Positions 51,510 through 61,993 are shown, counted from the stretch's first letter. The stretch: 64,000 nucleotides of DNA from an uncultured Kangiella sp. (GCA_947503435.1 CANNDL010000001.1:395469-459468), one strand, 5' to 3'. The notes: generated from the sequence alone by a model not told the origin. A program made the numbers and translations.

Positions 51510-52268
51510 ATGATTCACCCAACTGCGATTATCCATGATTCTGCGACTATTGCTGATGATGTATCCATTGGACCCTATTCTATTATAGGGAAAGAGGTTG
51601 TTATTGGTGCTGGCACTGTAGTTGGACCGCATGTGGTGGTTGGTGACTATACGGAAATAGGTAAAAATAATCGATTTTTCCAGTTTTCATCAATTGGTGA
51701 AGAAAACCAAGATAAAAAGTATGCTGGAGAACCAACCAAGACCATTATTGGCGATGGTAATGTTTTTCGGGAATGCTGCACGGTGCATAGAGGCACCACA
51801 CAAGATAAGTCTGAAACTCGAATTGGTAATAATGGTTGGTTTATGGCTTATACCCACATTGCTCATGATTGTATCTTAGGCGATCACATTATTATGTCGA
51901 ATAACGCTACTTTAGCGGGTCATGTGGAAGTCGGTGACCATGTTATTTTGTCCGGGTTTGCCAAAGTTCATCAGTTTTGCAAAATTGGAGCTCATGCTTT
52001 TGTGGGTATGGATTGTGCAATCTCAAAAGACATTCCGCCTTTCATCTTAGTGGCAGAGAATTCTCCCTATGGCCTTAACAGCGAAGGACTTAAACGCCGT
52101 GGTTTTTCGCCAGAAGCGATTAGCGATCTAAAAAAAGCCTATCGAGCGATTTATCGCAAGTCATTAAAAATCGATGAAGCAATTGAAGAGTTATCTGAAT
52201 TAACTGACGATAGTGTGAACGACCTTATTAACTTCCTAAAAGGTGCCAACCGAGGCATTCTTAGATAG
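51510..52268 (+). CDS. lpxA: UDP-N-acetylglucosamine acyltransferase
   Basis: First enzyme of lipid A synthesis, 252 aa, slightly shorter than in E. coli (262). Left-handed beta-helix repeats run from IHPTAIIHDSATIADDVSIG through VVIGAGTVVGPHVVVGDYTEIG; the catalytic His is in YTHIAHDCILGDHIIM, and a C-terminal helical part follows (LKKAYRAIYRKS). Ribosome site TAGGAATT precedes ATG at 51510. The next gene lpxB begins 25 bases after its stop. Confidence 0.96.
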   Translation: MIHPTAIIHDSATIADDVSIGPYSIIGKEVVIGAGTVVGPHVVVGDYTEIGKNNRFFQFSSIGEENQDKKYAGEPTKTIIGDGNVFRECCTVHRGTTQDKSETRIGNNGWFMAYTHIAHDCILGDHIIMSNNATLAGHVEVGDHVILSGFAKVHQFCKIGAHAFVGMDCAISKDIPPFILVAENSPYGLNSEGLKRRGFSPEAISDLKKAYRAIYRKSLKIDEAIEELSELTDDSVNDLINFLKGANRGILR

Positions 52269-52293
52269 GTTTAAAAAAGAAACAAAAAAAGCT

Positions 52294-53472
52294 ATGCAGA
52301 AAGCTTATCAATTAAAACGAATTGCCATTGTCGCCGGAGAATCCTCCGGCGATATTTTAGGTGCTGGTTTAATTCGAAAATTTAAAGAGAAATATCCTTG
52401 GCTTAAAGTTGAAGGAATTGGTGGCCCTTTGATGCAGGAAGCGGGTTGTGATTCGCTGTATCCCATGGAGCGCTTATCTGTAATGGGTATAGTGCCGATT
52501 TTGAAGCGTCTTCCTGAATTGCTTAAGATTCGAAAATCCTTAGTGGCTCGATGGAAACAATCGCCACCAGATTTGTTTATTGGAATTGATGCTCCTGAGT
52601 TTAATATTGGCCTTGCTAAAAAGCTAAAAGCCGTCGATATAAAAACCGTTCATTATGTTAGCCCATCGGTTTGGGCATGGCGACCGAAGCGTATTTTTAA
52701 AATTAAAAAGGCTGTCGATTTAATGCTCTGCTTATTTCCATTCGAGCAAGCTATTTATCAAAAACATGCGATTGATAATTTTTGTGTGGGACATCCGCTT
52801 GCAGATGAAATTCCTTTGCAGTCGGATAAAGTAGAAGCTAGAAGTACTCTTAATTTGGAGCTGGATGCGAAATATTTGTGTGTTATGCCAGGATCTCGTG
52901 GAAGTGAACTAAAGTATTTAAGCCAAGATTTTTTAAAAGCGGTGAAGTTGGTTCACCAGTTCTATCCTGATGTTAAGTTTATTGCTCCAATGGCAAATAC
53001 CTCACGTCGAGAACAGTTTGAGAATGAATTAAAACAAGTGGACGGCTTACCGCCGATTAAGATTATTGACGGTCAATCACGCCAAGTTATGACAGCCTCA
53101 GACATTATTTTGATGGCTTCGGGAACGGCTACATTAGAAGCAATGCTTATAAAAAGGCCGATGGTAGTGGCTTACAAAGTTGGAGGTTTGAGTTATCGAA
53201 TTTTCAAAAAACTACTAATTATAGATACTTTTGCAATTCCTAATTTATTGTCAGGAAAAACTTTAGTACCAGAAGCAATGCAAGAAGAGTGTACGCCAGA
53301 TGCTTTATTCAGTGAGATTCGAGCATGGTTTGATGCACCAGATTCACGTTGGCAAGAAACGGAAACTGTATTTATGGATTGGCATAACAAGTTAAGAAAA
53401 GATGCCGATCAATATGCAGCTGATTCGATTGCTAACTGGTATGCGCAACAAAATGTAAAACCAAATGCTTGA
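52294..53472 (+). CDS. lpxB: Lipid-A-disaccharide synthase
   Basis: GT-B-type glycosyltransferase of 392 aa that joins UDP-2,3-diacylglucosamine to lipid X. Visible: [19 protein letters not shown] at the start, [39 protein letters not shown], and [15 protein letters not shown] at 52294 is chosen; a longer in-frame start would overlap lpxA by 26 bases and adds an unmatched basic stretch. It overlaps rnhB by eight bases, indicating co-transcription. Confidence 0.95.
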   Translation: MQKAYQLKRIAIVAGESSGDILGAGLIRKFKEKYPWLKVEGIGGPLMQEAGCDSLYPMERLSVMGIVPILKRLPELLKIRKSLVARWKQSPPDLFIGIDAPEFNIGLAKKLKAVDIKTVHYVSPSVWAWRPKRIFKIKKAVDLMLCLFPFEQAIYQKHAIDNFCVGHPLADEIPLQSDKVEARSTLNLELDAKYLCVMPGSRGSELKYLSQDFLKAVKLVHQFYPDVKFIAPMANTSRREQFENELKQVDGLPPIKIIDGQSRQVMTASDIILMASGTATLEAMLIKRPMVVAYKVGGLSYRIFKKLLIIDTFAIPNLLSGKTLVPEAMQEECTPDALFSEIRAWFDAPDSRWQETETVFMDWHNKLRKDADQYAADSIANWYAQQNVKPNA

Positions 53473-54046
53473 TCGGAGTCAACATATATATATTGCAGGT
53501 GCTGATGAGGTTGGGCGCGGGCCTTTGGCTGGTCCAGTAGTTGCCGCGGCAGTGATACTAGATCCTAATAACCCCATCGAAGGACTAGCAGACTCAAAAA
53601 AGCTTTCTAAAATTAAACGAGAACAATTGTCTTTAGAGATTAAAGAAAAAGCTTTGGCCTGGTCTATTGCTAGAGCTGAAATTGAAGAAATTGATAAAAT
53701 TAATATCCTGCAAGCTAGTCTTTTGGCAATGAAACGCGCTGTTGAAAGCCTTTCAACTCTTCCGACATTAGCATTGATAGATGGCAATAAATTGCCGGAT
53801 TTGGCCATGGAAATGGAGGCCATTGTAAAAGGAGACTCTAAAGAAGCATGCATCAGCGCAGCATCGATTATAGCTAAGGTAGCTCGAGATAATGAAATGA
53901 TAGAGATGGATAAGCTATACCCTGGCTATGGTTTTGCCAAACACAAAGGTTATCCAACTAAACAGCACCGAGAAGCTATTCAAAATTTAGGGATTACGCC
54001 AATACACCGTCGTTCTTATGCCCCTGTTCAAAAATTGCTCTTCTAG
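53465..54046 (+). CDS. rnhB: Ribonuclease HII
   Basis: Protein of 193 aa that nicks RNA-DNA hybrids and starts removal of misincorporated ribonucleotides. The four acidic active-site residues can be read in [15 protein letters not shown] (Asp and Glu), [10 protein letters not shown] (Asp) and [13 protein letters not shown] (Asp). The last part, [20 protein letters not shown], is typical. The gene overlaps lpxB by eight bases. Confidence 0.96.
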   Translation: MLDRSQHIYIAGADEVGRGPLAGPVVAAAVILDPNNPIEGLADSKKLSKIKREQLSLEIKEKALAWSIARAEIEEIDKINILQASLLAMKRAVESLSTLPTLALIDGNKLPDLAMEMEAIVKGDSKEACISAASIIAKVARDNEMIEMDKLYPGYGFAKHKGYPTKQHREAIQNLGITPIHRRSYAPVQKLLF

Positions 54047-54162
54047 CCAAGTTAGAACGCCCTTGACCTAAGAATCTGTATTTAAAAGCTGAAAAGTTTT
54101 TCATCTGCTCTTATAATCATTTGTAGCAGAAAAATAATTATTACCAGTAAACATAAGGCTTT

Positions 54163-57100
54163 ATGAATCCAAGTTTTGTTCATCTGAAAATTCACACTGA
54201 ATACTCTATGGTAGATGGTTTAGTGCGTGTTAAGCCTTTAATTAAAAATTGTGTCGAGCAAGGCCATGCGGCTATAGCAATGACCGATCAGATGAACATG
54301 TGTGGCCTGGTTAAATTTTATTCCGGAACTATAGCTTCTGGGGTTAAGCCTATCGTTGGCGCAGATTTACTGATTCAGTATCTCGAGCAAGAAGATGAAT
54401 ATTTTAGGATCACTGCGCTTTGCATGGATGAGCAAGGTTATTTGAACCTCAAAGAGTTGATTTCTAAAGCCTACCTAACTAATCAACACCGAGGATTACC
54501 GTTAGTTAAAAAAGAGTGGTTACCACAGCATAACCAAGGGCTAATCATTCTTTCAGGAGCGCGGGAAGGGGATGTTGGTAAAGCACTATTAGCTGCAAAT
54601 TTGGATGCGGCAGCGGAAAGCTTGGGATTCTGGAATCATCATTTTAAAGACCGTTTTTATTTAGAATTACAAAGAACAGGGCGCCCACAAGAAAATGAAT
54701 ATATTCACCAAGTTATTGGAATTGCTCAAGGCTCTAACACGCCGGTAGTCGCTACTAATGATGTGCGCTTTTTAGACTCTAGTGATTTCGGTGCTCATGA
54801 AGCTAGGGTTTGCATTAATCAGGGACGTGTTCTAGGCGATCCGCGTAGGCCAAGAGATTATTCTAATCAACAGTACTTAAGAAGTGCTGAGGAAATGATT
54901 GAGTTATTCTCAGACATTCCTGAGGCCATTGAAAACACTGTTGAGATTGCTAAGCGGTGTAATCTTGATTTGATGCTCGGTAAATACTTTTTACCAGACT
55001 TCCCGATTCCAGATGGCATGACTATAGATGAATTCTTTGCTGAAGAGTCGCGTAAAGGGTTAGAAAATCGTCTTGATCATTTATACGACAGGAGCGCAGA
55101 TAATTTTTCGGAAATTCGTAAGCCATACGATGAGCGTCTTCAAATTGAATTAGACGTTATTAATCAAATGGGTTTTCCTGGTTATTTTTTAATTGTTGCT
55201 GACTTTATTCAATGGTCAAAAAACAACGGTGTTCCGGTTGGTCCTGGTCGTGGTTCTGGTGCTGGCTCCCTGATTGCTTATGCTTTGGATATCACTGATC
55301 TCGACCCATTAGAATATGATCTTCTTTTTGAGCGATTCTTAAATCCAGAGCGGGTTTCGATGCCAGATTTCGATGTTGATTTCTGTATGGAAGGGCGCGA
55401 TAAAGTTATTGATTATGTGGCGCAAACCTATGGTCGTAATAGTGTATCTCAGATCATCACTTTTGGTACTATGGCCGCTAAAGCGGTGATTCGCGATGTT
55501 GGTCGTGTTTTAAGTCAGCCATATGGCTTTGTTGATAAGTTGGCAAAACTTATTCCATTCGAAGTAGGTATGACGCTTGAAAAAGCTTGGGAGCAAGAGC
55601 CAGAACTTCCTCGCCGTTATGAAGAAGATGGCGATATGCGCGAATTATGGGACCTTGCTAGAAAATTAGAAGGTATCACTCGTAACGCAGGTAAGCACGC
55701 TGGTGGCGTAGTTATTGCCCCAAATGATCTTACTGAATTCGCTCCACTTTATTGTGATGAAACGGGTTCTAACATTGTTACTCAATTCGACAAAGACGAT
55801 GTGGAAAAAGCTGGTTTAGTAAAGTTCGATTTCTTGGGCTTGAGAACATTGACGATTATCGATTGGGCCCTTGAGATAGCTAATCATCAATTATCACAGG
55901 AAGGTTTAGAAGCGGTTGATATTACTCGCATTGATACCGAAGATCCGCAAGTCTATAAGTTGTTACAAAAGGCCGATACCACTGCGGTATTCCAGTTAGA
56001 ATCACGTGGTATGAAAGACCTAATCAAACGCCTGCAACCTAGTCGCTTTGAAGATATTATCGCACTCGTAGCCTTGTTCCGTCCGGGCCCATTGCAATCC
56101 GGGATGGTTGATGACTTTATTGCTCGTAAACATAATCGCCAACCGGTTTCTTATCCACATCCTGATTATCAGCACGAGTCATTGAAAGAAACACTGGAGC
56201 CTACTTACGGTATTATTTTGTACCAAGAGCAAGTAATGCAAATTGCTCAGATATTATCGGGTTATTCGCTTGGCGGCGCTGATATTTTACGTCGTGCAAT
56301 GGGTAAGAAAAAGCTCGAAGAGATGGAAAAACAGAGAGCCATCTTTAAAGAAGGCGCTATTGAAAACGGAGTAGATGGCGATTTATCCATGAAGATTTTC
56401 GATCTGGTGGAAAAATTCGCTGGTTACGGCTTCAATAAATCGCACTCAGCAGCTTATGCTTTAGTTGCATACCAAACTGCTTGGCTAAAAACACACCACC
56501 CAGCAGCCTTTATGGCGGCGGTTATGTCATCGGATATGGACAATACCGACAAGGTAGTGACTTATGTAGAAGATGCTGAAAACAATGGTTTAACCATTCG
56601 TCCACCGGATGTGAATGAGGGACAGTACCGTTTTTCTGTAGATGATGACAATAACGTTATTTATGGCATTGGCGCGATTAAAGGTGTTGGTGAAGCTGCT
56701 ATAGAATCGATCGTTAATGAGCGAGAAGAAAATGGTAATTACTCAGATCTTTTTGATTTTTGTAGTCGTATTGATCTAAAAAAGGCCAATCGTCGAGTTT
56801 TAGAGTCACTGATTAAAGCTGGTGCGTTAGATAAAGTCGCACCTAATCGTGCGACCTTAATGGCCAGCCTTGATGAAGCGATAAAAGCGGCCGAGCAATT
56901 CAATAAAAGCCAAGAAGCAGGGCAGGATGATTTATTTGGCTCAGTGGTAACGGAAACCGCAACCCAGCAGCATCAGTACATTAAGGTTAAACCTTGGACT
57001 GATGAGCAGGTTTTGCAGGGTGAAAAGGAAACCCTAGGGCTTTATTTAACCGGCCACCCGATTGAACGTTACTTACCTGAAATCACGCAAATGTCTATTC

Positions 57101-57648
57101 GTCGTCTGCGTGACTTACAACCCACTAGACGGGGTGAAAACACAAAAGTTTCTGGCTTGATTGTCGGAATGCGAGTGATGAATACTAAGCGTGGCGACAA
57201 GATGGCAATTTTAACGCTAGATGATAAGTCGGGTCGCTGCGATATCACTGCATATGCAGAAACTTTTGAAAATTATCGTCATTTACTCATTAAAGATACT
57301 GTGATTGTTGTCGAAGGCGAAGCTCGGAATGATGAATATTCCGGCGGGGTCAGTGTTAGCGCTAAAACTATCATGTCGTTTGAAGAAACGCGTGAGCGCT
57401 ACTGCAAAAGAATTCAGATTACTTTATCAGATTCGATTATTGGCCCTGATACTATGATTGAATTAAAAGATCTACTACAGATGAATCGCGATGGTGCCTG
57501 CCCATTTAGTATTAAGTTGCAAGCTCAACAGGCTAAGTTATCTGGTGAATTTAATATGCCTGAAGATTGGTACGTACAGCCTAGCGACAGTTTAGTTTTT
57601 AGCTTAAAGCATCTGCCAGGCTGCATTGAGCATAAGGTTGTTTACTAA
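54163..57648 (+). CDS. dnaE: DNA polymerase III alpha subunit
   Basis: Replicative polymerase of 1161 aa, the usual length. It has the PHP domain at the start (HLKIHTEYSMVDG), palm-domain motifs GPGRGSGAGSLIAYALDITDLDPL and PDFDVDFCMEGRD with the catalytic aspartates, FGTMAAKAVIRDVGR, the fingers region (GYGFNKSHSAAYALVAYQTA), an HhH region, and a C-terminal OB domain (KVSGLIVGMRVMNTKRGDKM). A 116-base gap to rnhB includes TTATAAT about 50 bases before the start, a possible -10. accA, usually directly downstream, is 3.4 kb away here. Confidence 0.97.
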   Translation: MNPSFVHLKIHTEYSMVDGLVRVKPLIKNCVEQGHAAIAMTDQMNMCGLVKFYSGTIASGVKPIVGADLLIQYLEQEDEYFRITALCMDEQGYLNLKELISKAYLTNQHRGLPLVKKEWLPQHNQGLIILSGAREGDVGKALLAANLDAAAESLGFWNHHFKDRFYLELQRTGRPQENEYIHQVIGIAQGSNTPVVATNDVRFLDSSDFGAHEARVCINQGRVLGDPRRPRDYSNQQYLRSAEEMIELFSDIPEAIENTVEIAKRCNLDLMLGKYFLPDFPIPDGMTIDEFFAEESRKGLENRLDHLYDRSADNFSEIRKPYDERLQIELDVINQMGFPGYFLIVADFIQWSKNNGVPVGPGRGSGAGSLIAYALDITDLDPLEYDLLFERFLNPERVSMPDFDVDFCMEGRDKVIDYVAQTYGRNSVSQIITFGTMAAKAVIRDVGRVLSQPYGFVDKLAKLIPFEVGMTLEKAWEQEPELPRRYEEDGDMRELWDLARKLEGITRNAGKHAGGVVIAPNDLTEFAPLYCDETGSNIVTQFDKDDVEKAGLVKFDFLGLRTLTIIDWALEIANHQLSQEGLEAVDITRIDTEDPQVYKLLQKADTTAVFQLESRGMKDLIKRLQPSRFEDIIALVALFRPGPLQSGMVDDFIARKHNRQPVSYPHPDYQHESLKETLEPTYGIILYQEQVMQIAQILSGYSLGGADILRRAMGKKKLEEMEKQRAIFKEGAIENGVDGDLSMKIFDLVEKFAGYGFNKSHSAAYALVAYQTAWLKTHHPAAFMAAVMSSDMDNTDKVVTYVEDAENNGLTIRPPDVNEGQYRFSVDDDNNVIYGIGAIKGVGEAAIESIVNEREENGNYSDLFDFCSRIDLKKANRRVLESLIKAGALDKVAPNRATLMASLDEAIKAAEQFNKSQEAGQDDLFGSVVTETATQQHQYIKVKPWTDEQVLQGEKETLGLYLTGHPIERYLPEITQMSIRRLRDLQPTRRGENTKVSGLIVGMRVMNTKRGDKMAILTLDDKSGRCDITAYAETFENYRHLLIKDTVIVVEGEARNDEYSGGVSVSAKTIMSFEETRERYCKRIQITLSDSIIGPDTMIELKDLLQMNRDGACPFSIKLQAQQAKLSGEFNMPEDWYVQPSDSLVFSLKHLPGCIEHKVVY

Positions 57649-58221
57649 TTACAGCTTACGACCAAGTTTCATTTCGGCAATTTTCTTTTCCCAATCGGTT
57701 TTAAAAATATTAAAAAAAGTGATTTTCTCAAAGGCATAAAGTCCATGTAAGATGGTGCCCGCTATCCAGGCTAAAACCACCCACATTACCGATGAGTTAA
57801 ATTCAACTTTATATAAAATAACCGGTATAAAGACCACCATCAGTAAAGCATTAGTTAAGAAGTCTTTAATATTTTTAGCGTATTGAATGGCGGCTTGCTC
57901 ATCCTCCTTGATATCGGCGACGATAGCTTCATTGGTTTCCAATTCGGCATCTGTTTCTGGGCTTAAGGATTCGAATTTCTGTTCAGTCATGATTGGTTCT
58001 CCTGATGAAGAGGCAAATACCGCTGGCTCTTTAGCATCGGCATGCAAATGCTCGAAGCTAGCAAGATCCACCTCAAACACAGCGGCTAAGGATTTTTTAG
58101 ATTCAAGGCTGGGTTTTTGACCACGTTCAATACGCTGAATAGTACGCACATTCAACCCGCATAGCTGAGCCAAATGTTCTTGTGACCAACCCCGTTGTAA
58201 TCTTAATTTTCTAACAATCAT
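57649..58221 (-). CDS. XRE-type HTH regulator with C-terminal membrane helices (copy 2)
   Basis: Protein of 190 aa. The HTH (LRLQRGWSQEHLAQLCGLNV, RTIQRIERGQKPSLESKKSL, residues 1-55) is closely related to that of copy 1 at 37885-38304. An acidic linker (about 60-115) is longer than in copy 1, and two membrane helices follow (ALLMVVFIPVILYKV and MWVVLAWIAGTILHGLYAF), ending in a 2TM-domain-like KTDWEKKIAEMKLGRKL. Probably a membrane-tethered regulator. Its stop abuts that of dnaE on the other strand with no bases between. Confidence 0.84.
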   Translation of the reverse strand: MIVRKLRLQRGWSQEHLAQLCGLNVRTIQRIERGQKPSLESKKSLAAVFEVDLASFEHLHADAKEPAVFASSSGEPIMTEQKFESLSPETDAELETNEAIVADIKEDEQAAIQYAKNIKDFLTNALLMVVFIPVILYKVEFNSSVMWVVLAWIAGTILHGLYAFEKITFFNIFKTDWEKKIAEMKLGRKL

Positions 58222-58350
58222 TGCTTATGTGTTTCTGGTTAATGGAGAGACAATACTCATGGATCAGCCAATATTGTACCACGGCATCCTGACGGTATTA
58301 ACCCGACTTTTACCCGGCAACCAAATAAAATCAAAGGGTTACGCTTGGGT

Positions 58351-58827
58351 TTAAAGAATACCTTCGTGTTTTAACAGCCACTGTTTTGCCGCTAATCCAC
58401 CAGCATACCCAGTCAAGGATCCGTTTGCGCCAATTACACGGTGACATGGCACTATAATGGAAATTGGATTTTTACCATTGGCCGCACCTACTGCACGGCT
58501 GGCATTTTTATTGCCAATGGCTCTAGCCAACTGGCCGTAACTCCAACTCTCACCAAATGGAATTTGATAAAGTTTCTGCCATACTTTTTGTTGGAATTCT
58601 GTGCCTTCTGCATCAAGAGGTAAATTAAAAGATGCGCGCTGGCCTAGAAAATATTCTGTTAACTGTTGATGACAGCAATCAATAATCGGATTGGTTTGCT
58701 CAATTGCATTATTTGCTAATGCATTCTGCCAAGGTTTAAACAATAGTGCTTTAATCGCTTTATTATTGGCGTATATAAAAATTTGTCCGAAAGGTGACGA
58801 AAATTCTTGGAAATATAATGGCTTCAT
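58351..58827 (-). CDS. ogt: Methylated-DNA--protein-cysteine methyltransferase
   Basis: Suicide repair protein of 158 aa that takes alkyl groups from O6-alkylguanine onto its own Cys. The active-site PCHRVIGANG is present, along with FQQKVWQKLYQIPFGE and SYGQLARAIGN, the HTH-like DNA-binding region with Arg finger nearby. ATG at 58827 is chosen because it overlaps the stop of the upstream ada-alkA gene as ATGA; longer starts would lie wholly inside that gene. The two repair genes are therefore one translationally coupled unit. Confidence 0.93.
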   Translation of the reverse strand: MKPLYFQEFSSPFGQIFIYANNKAIKALLFKPWQNALANNAIEQTNPIIDCCHQQLTEYFLGQRASFNLPLDAEGTEFQQKVWQKLYQIPFGESWSYGQLARAIGNKNASRAVGAANGKNPISIIVPCHRVIGANGSLTGYAGGLAAKQWLLKHEGIL

Positions 58828-60188
58828 AAAGTATTCCATAATTGTAGCGTCGCGTAGCTTCGCCATGGACTCCATTGCTCGGGGTTAGTTAGTTTATATT
58901 TTTTTACGGCTTTGATAATGCCTAAGTCTTTTTCTGGAAACGCATCGCTATCAATACCTGAGCGCAGTTTTATATATTCCAGTGTCCATGGCCCAATACC
59001 CTTAATGTCTAAAATAGAATCTAACGAATGCCCATTGGAATCTAGATGCCACTGAGCAAAGGCTTTCAAGGTTTCCTTACGGCTATTGGGCATTTTTAAA
59101 AAAGATAAGTCAGCATCCGCAACCAGTTGTGGCGTTGGGAAGAAGTGGTACTCATGAGAGTGCTTACGACTTAATTTCTGGATAAGATTCTGTGTGTGGC
59201 CATAAGCAGCTTTAACAGACACTTGCTGTCCTAATATTGCTTTAACACCGGCTTCAAAGGTATCCCAGCAAGCCGGAAGCCTTAAGCCTTTTGCTAATAA
59301 CGGTTTTAATAGTATATCTTGGGCTAAGTGCGACTCGATTAATTCCATATTGGCATCAATATCCAAAACCTGTCTGATCTTTGATACTGCGAGCATTAAG
59401 TAGTTAATATCATTAATTTCGATGTTTAAATCAAACTCACCCATCTTCTCATTGTGAGTCGCAGTAAATTGTCCTTCTATCACCTGAGCCGAATCAATAA
59501 GTTCGAAACTTCGCTGATAACTGTTGTCTGAAACGGTTTCAATTTCAGGTATTTCTCGTTGTTTCAAAAAATTTTGCATCAGCTGCCAGTTATAATTACC
59601 TTGATAGTTAAGCTTTAGCTGAATCCCTGATTGTTCACAGGGTGCATAATTCCTAATCTCACTTGGAGTAAGTTTTATGGTTTTCTTAAAGGCATCGTTA
59701 AACCGGCGAATACTATTAAAACCGGCACTAAAAGCAATATCTGTTATTGGTAATTTAGTTTGATGTAACAATTGTTTAGCGAACATTAGCCTTACATGGT
59801 TGCCGTATTTACGGGGGGATGTACCGATATAATGTTGGAAAAGCTTGCGTAAATAACGCTCGGATATTCCCAATGGTTCACAAAAGCTATTTAAGTCTTG
59901 GCTATTTAATTCGCCAGCATGAATTTTTCTAACGGCTTTTCGCAATACGGCTTGTGTACCAATCCATGCAGCGGATTGAGGAGCAGATTCAGGACGGCAG
60001 CGTCTGCAAGGTCTAAAACCGGCCTCCTGGGCGGCAATAGCGGTATCGTAATAAACCACGTTTTGCTCTTTAGGCGAAGGCGCAGGGCAAATAGGGCGGC
60101 AATATATTTTGGTGGTTTTCACGGCTACAAAAAACTTACCATCGTAGCGCGCGTCTCTAGATATCCTGGCCTTTTGAAAAGCTTGCAT
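58824..60188 (-). CDS. Ada N-terminal domain / AraC HTH / AlkA glycosylase fusion
   Basis: Protein of 454 aa with three parts. Residues about 5-75 are the Ada zinc domain (YCRPICPAP and FRPCRRCRPE, whose first Cys repairs methylphosphotriesters and becomes the signal); about 80-180 is an AraC-type HTH (ISERYLRKLFQHYIGTSPRK, PITDIAFSAGFNSIRRFNDA); about 190-450 is AlkA 3-methyladenine glycosylase (KAILGQQVSVKAA, DIKGIGPWTLEYIKLR as HhH, with the Asp near FPEKDLGI). This layout is a known AdaA-AlkA arrangement; the protein can both regulate and repair. ATG at 60188 preferred over a TTG 24 bases earlier. Confidence 0.92.
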   Translation of the reverse strand: MQAFQKARISRDARYDGKFFVAVKTTKIYCRPICPAPSPKEQNVVYYDTAIAAQEAGFRPCRRCRPESAPQSAAWIGTQAVLRKAVRKIHAGELNSQDLNSFCEPLGISERYLRKLFQHYIGTSPRKYGNHVRLMFAKQLLHQTKLPITDIAFSAGFNSIRRFNDAFKKTIKLTPSEIRNYAPCEQSGIQLKLNYQGNYNWQLMQNFLKQREIPEIETVSDNSYQRSFELIDSAQVIEGQFTATHNEKMGEFDLNIEINDINYLMLAVSKIRQVLDIDANMELIESHLAQDILLKPLLAKGLRLPACWDTFEAGVKAILGQQVSVKAAYGHTQNLIQKLSRKHSHEYHFFPTPQLVADADLSFLKMPNSRKETLKAFAQWHLDSNGHSLDSILDIKGIGPWTLEYIKLRSGIDSDAFPEKDLGIIKAVKKYKLTNPEQWSPWRSYATLQLWNTL

Positions 60189-60341
60189 AGGTCTTATGTT
60201 TAGCCTTAACAATTATTATAAAATTAATTTTAGCATGCAGCTTATGCTTTTGTAGCCATTTTCGGTACTCTATTGAAATTAAGATAAATGAACTAAAAGT
60301 TTTATTTCCACTCGTAATTATAAAGCTACAACTATTTGTTA

Positions 60342-60944
60342 ATGATGAAATATGTTTTTAAATCAATTTCCATTTTTCTTGTTATTCTTTCGCCCGTATT
60401 AAGTGCTGATTTCAAAGTAACGAGTGAAAATTTAGTTAATTCGGCCAAACAGCGAACCCAATCCTATGTTATTTATAACGGTGCCTACCGTAAGATCGCT
60501 TATCCTATGGGGGATGTACCTGCCAATATTGGTGTTTGCACGGATCTAGTTATTCGCAGTTATCGTAAATTAGGCATAGATTTGCAAGAACTGGTTCATA
60601 AGGATATGAAAGCAAATTTTAGTGCTTACCCTAAAATTTGGGGTTTAAGCAAACCAGATCCTAATATCGATCACCGCCGTGTCCCAAACTTAGAAACATT
60701 TTTTGCTAAATTTGGTGAGGTGCTTGTGGTCAGTGATAAATCAGAGGATTATCAGCCTGGGGATATTGTGAGTTGGCGCTTGGATAACAACCTTCCGCAT
60801 ATTGGCATTGTCTCCGATATTAAGGACTCACAAAGCGGTCATTTCAAAATTGTACATAATATCGGCAGAGGCCCTCAGCTCGAAGATATGCTTTTTGACT
60901 ATAAAATAGTCGGTCATTTTCGATTCCTTCCGCATAAGAATTAA
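60342..60944 (+). CDS. DUF1287-family exported protein
   Basis: Protein of 200 aa with an N-terminal signal peptide (about residues 1-20, KSISIFLVILSPVLSADF). The DUF1287 features are visible: YRKIAYPMGDVP, IGVCTDLVIRSYRKLGIDLQ with the likely catalytic Cys, DHRRVPNLETFF, PGDIVSWRL and LPHIGIVSD with the likely His. The fold is probably NlpC/P60-like, hence a possible cell-wall or amidase role, but no substrate is known. ATGs at 60342 and 60345 are both possible. It stands alone between the repair genes and accA. Confidence 0.83.
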   Translation: MMKYVFKSISIFLVILSPVLSADFKVTSENLVNSAKQRTQSYVIYNGAYRKIAYPMGDVPANIGVCTDLVIRSYRKLGIDLQELVHKDMKANFSAYPKIWGLSKPDPNIDHRRVPNLETFFAKFGEVLVVSDKSEDYQPGDIVSWRLDNNLPHIGIVSDIKDSQSGHFKIVHNIGRGPQLEDMLFDYKIVGHFRFLPHKN

Positions 60945-61033
60945 TGTCTGACCAGTACAGATTGCTTTCCTTAAGCCATTGAAAACGGGTAGAATAGTGT
61001 CCCATTAGGTTGTAACAACAATAGAAATAACCA

Positions 61034-61993
61034 ATGAGTTTAAACTTTTTAGAATTTGAACGCCCGATTGCTGAGTTAGAAGCGCAAATTGATGAACTTC
61101 GATTAATGGGTGAAGATAAAGAACTGAATATTAGTGAAGAAATTGAACGCTTAAAGGCTAAGTCAAAAGACTTAACCGAACAAATTTTTAAGGATTTGAC
61201 GCCTTGGCAAGTTGCTCAATTAGCACGTCATCCTCAGCGTCCTTATACTCGTGACTATATTCAGAACATATTTACTGATTTCGATGAGTTGGCTGGCGAT
61301 AGAGCATTTGCTGATGATGCTTCGATTGTAGGCGGTATGGCGCGTCTTGATGGCCAGCCTGTCGTGGTGATTGGTCACCAAAAAGGCCGAGATACTAAGG
61401 AAAAGGTGAAGCATAACTTTGGAATGTCTCGTCCTGAAGGATATCGAAAGGCAAGACGTTTGATGGAGTTAGCTGAACGTTTTGAATTACCTATTTTTAC
61501 CTTTATCGATACTCCTGGCGCATTCCCAGGTGTTGGCGCGGAAGAGCGTGGTCAATCTGAAGCGATTGCTCGTAACTTAAAAGTTATGGCGACATTAAAA
61601 GTCCCTGTAGTTGCCACGGTTATTGGTGAGGGCGGCTCTGGTGGTGCTTTAGCTATTGGCGTGGGCGATCGAGTGAATATGTTGCAATACTCTACTTATT
61701 CTGTGATTTCGCCAGAAGGTTGTGCTTCAATCCTTTGGAAAAGCGCAGAGAAAGCTGAAGAGGCAGCTTCTGCGATGGGAATTACTGCAGAGCGAATTAA
61801 AGAACTTGGTTTGATTGATAATATTGTCGCGGAACCAAAAGGCGGCGCGCATCGCGATTATCAAATAATGGCTTCTAATTTAAAACAGCGTTTAACTGAA
61901 GATTTAGATTATTTACAAAGCCTTGATAATGATACTTTGCTAAATAATCGTTTCGATAAACTAATGGCTGTAGGAACTGTTAGCGAAGACTAA
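61034..61993 (+). CDS. accA: Acetyl-CoA carboxylase carboxyltransferase subunit alpha
   Basis: Protein of 319 aa, equal to the E. coli length. With AccD it transfers carboxyl from biotin to acetyl-CoA, making malonyl-CoA for fatty acid synthesis. Motifs: [20 protein letters not shown] start, the crotonase-fold [21 protein letters not shown] and [14 protein letters not shown] oxyanion segments, and [20 protein letters not shown]. Its stop shares one base with the tilS ATG (TAATG), so the two are coupled. The accA-tilS neighbourhood is common in gammaproteobacteria. Confidence 0.97.
   Translation: MSLNFLEFERPIAELEAQIDELRLMGEDKELNISEEIERLKAKSKDLTEQIFKDLTPWQVAQLARHPQRPYTRDYIQNIFTDFDELAGDRAFADDASIVGGMARLDGQPVVVIGHQKGRDTKEKVKHNFGMSRPEGYRKARRLMELAERFELPIFTFIDTPGAFPGVGAEERGQSEAIARNLKVMATLKVPVVATVIGEGGSGGALAIGVGDRVNMLQYSTYSVISPEGCASILWKSAEKAEEAASAMGITAERIKELGLIDNIVAEPKGGAHRDYQIMASNLKQRLTEDLDYLQSLDNDTLLNNRFDKLMAVGTVSED

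Noticed and set aside
58222-58350. Shared upstream element of the two XRE genes
   Set aside because: The gaps upstream of 58221 and 38304 show only short scattered matches that do not form a convincing common motif.
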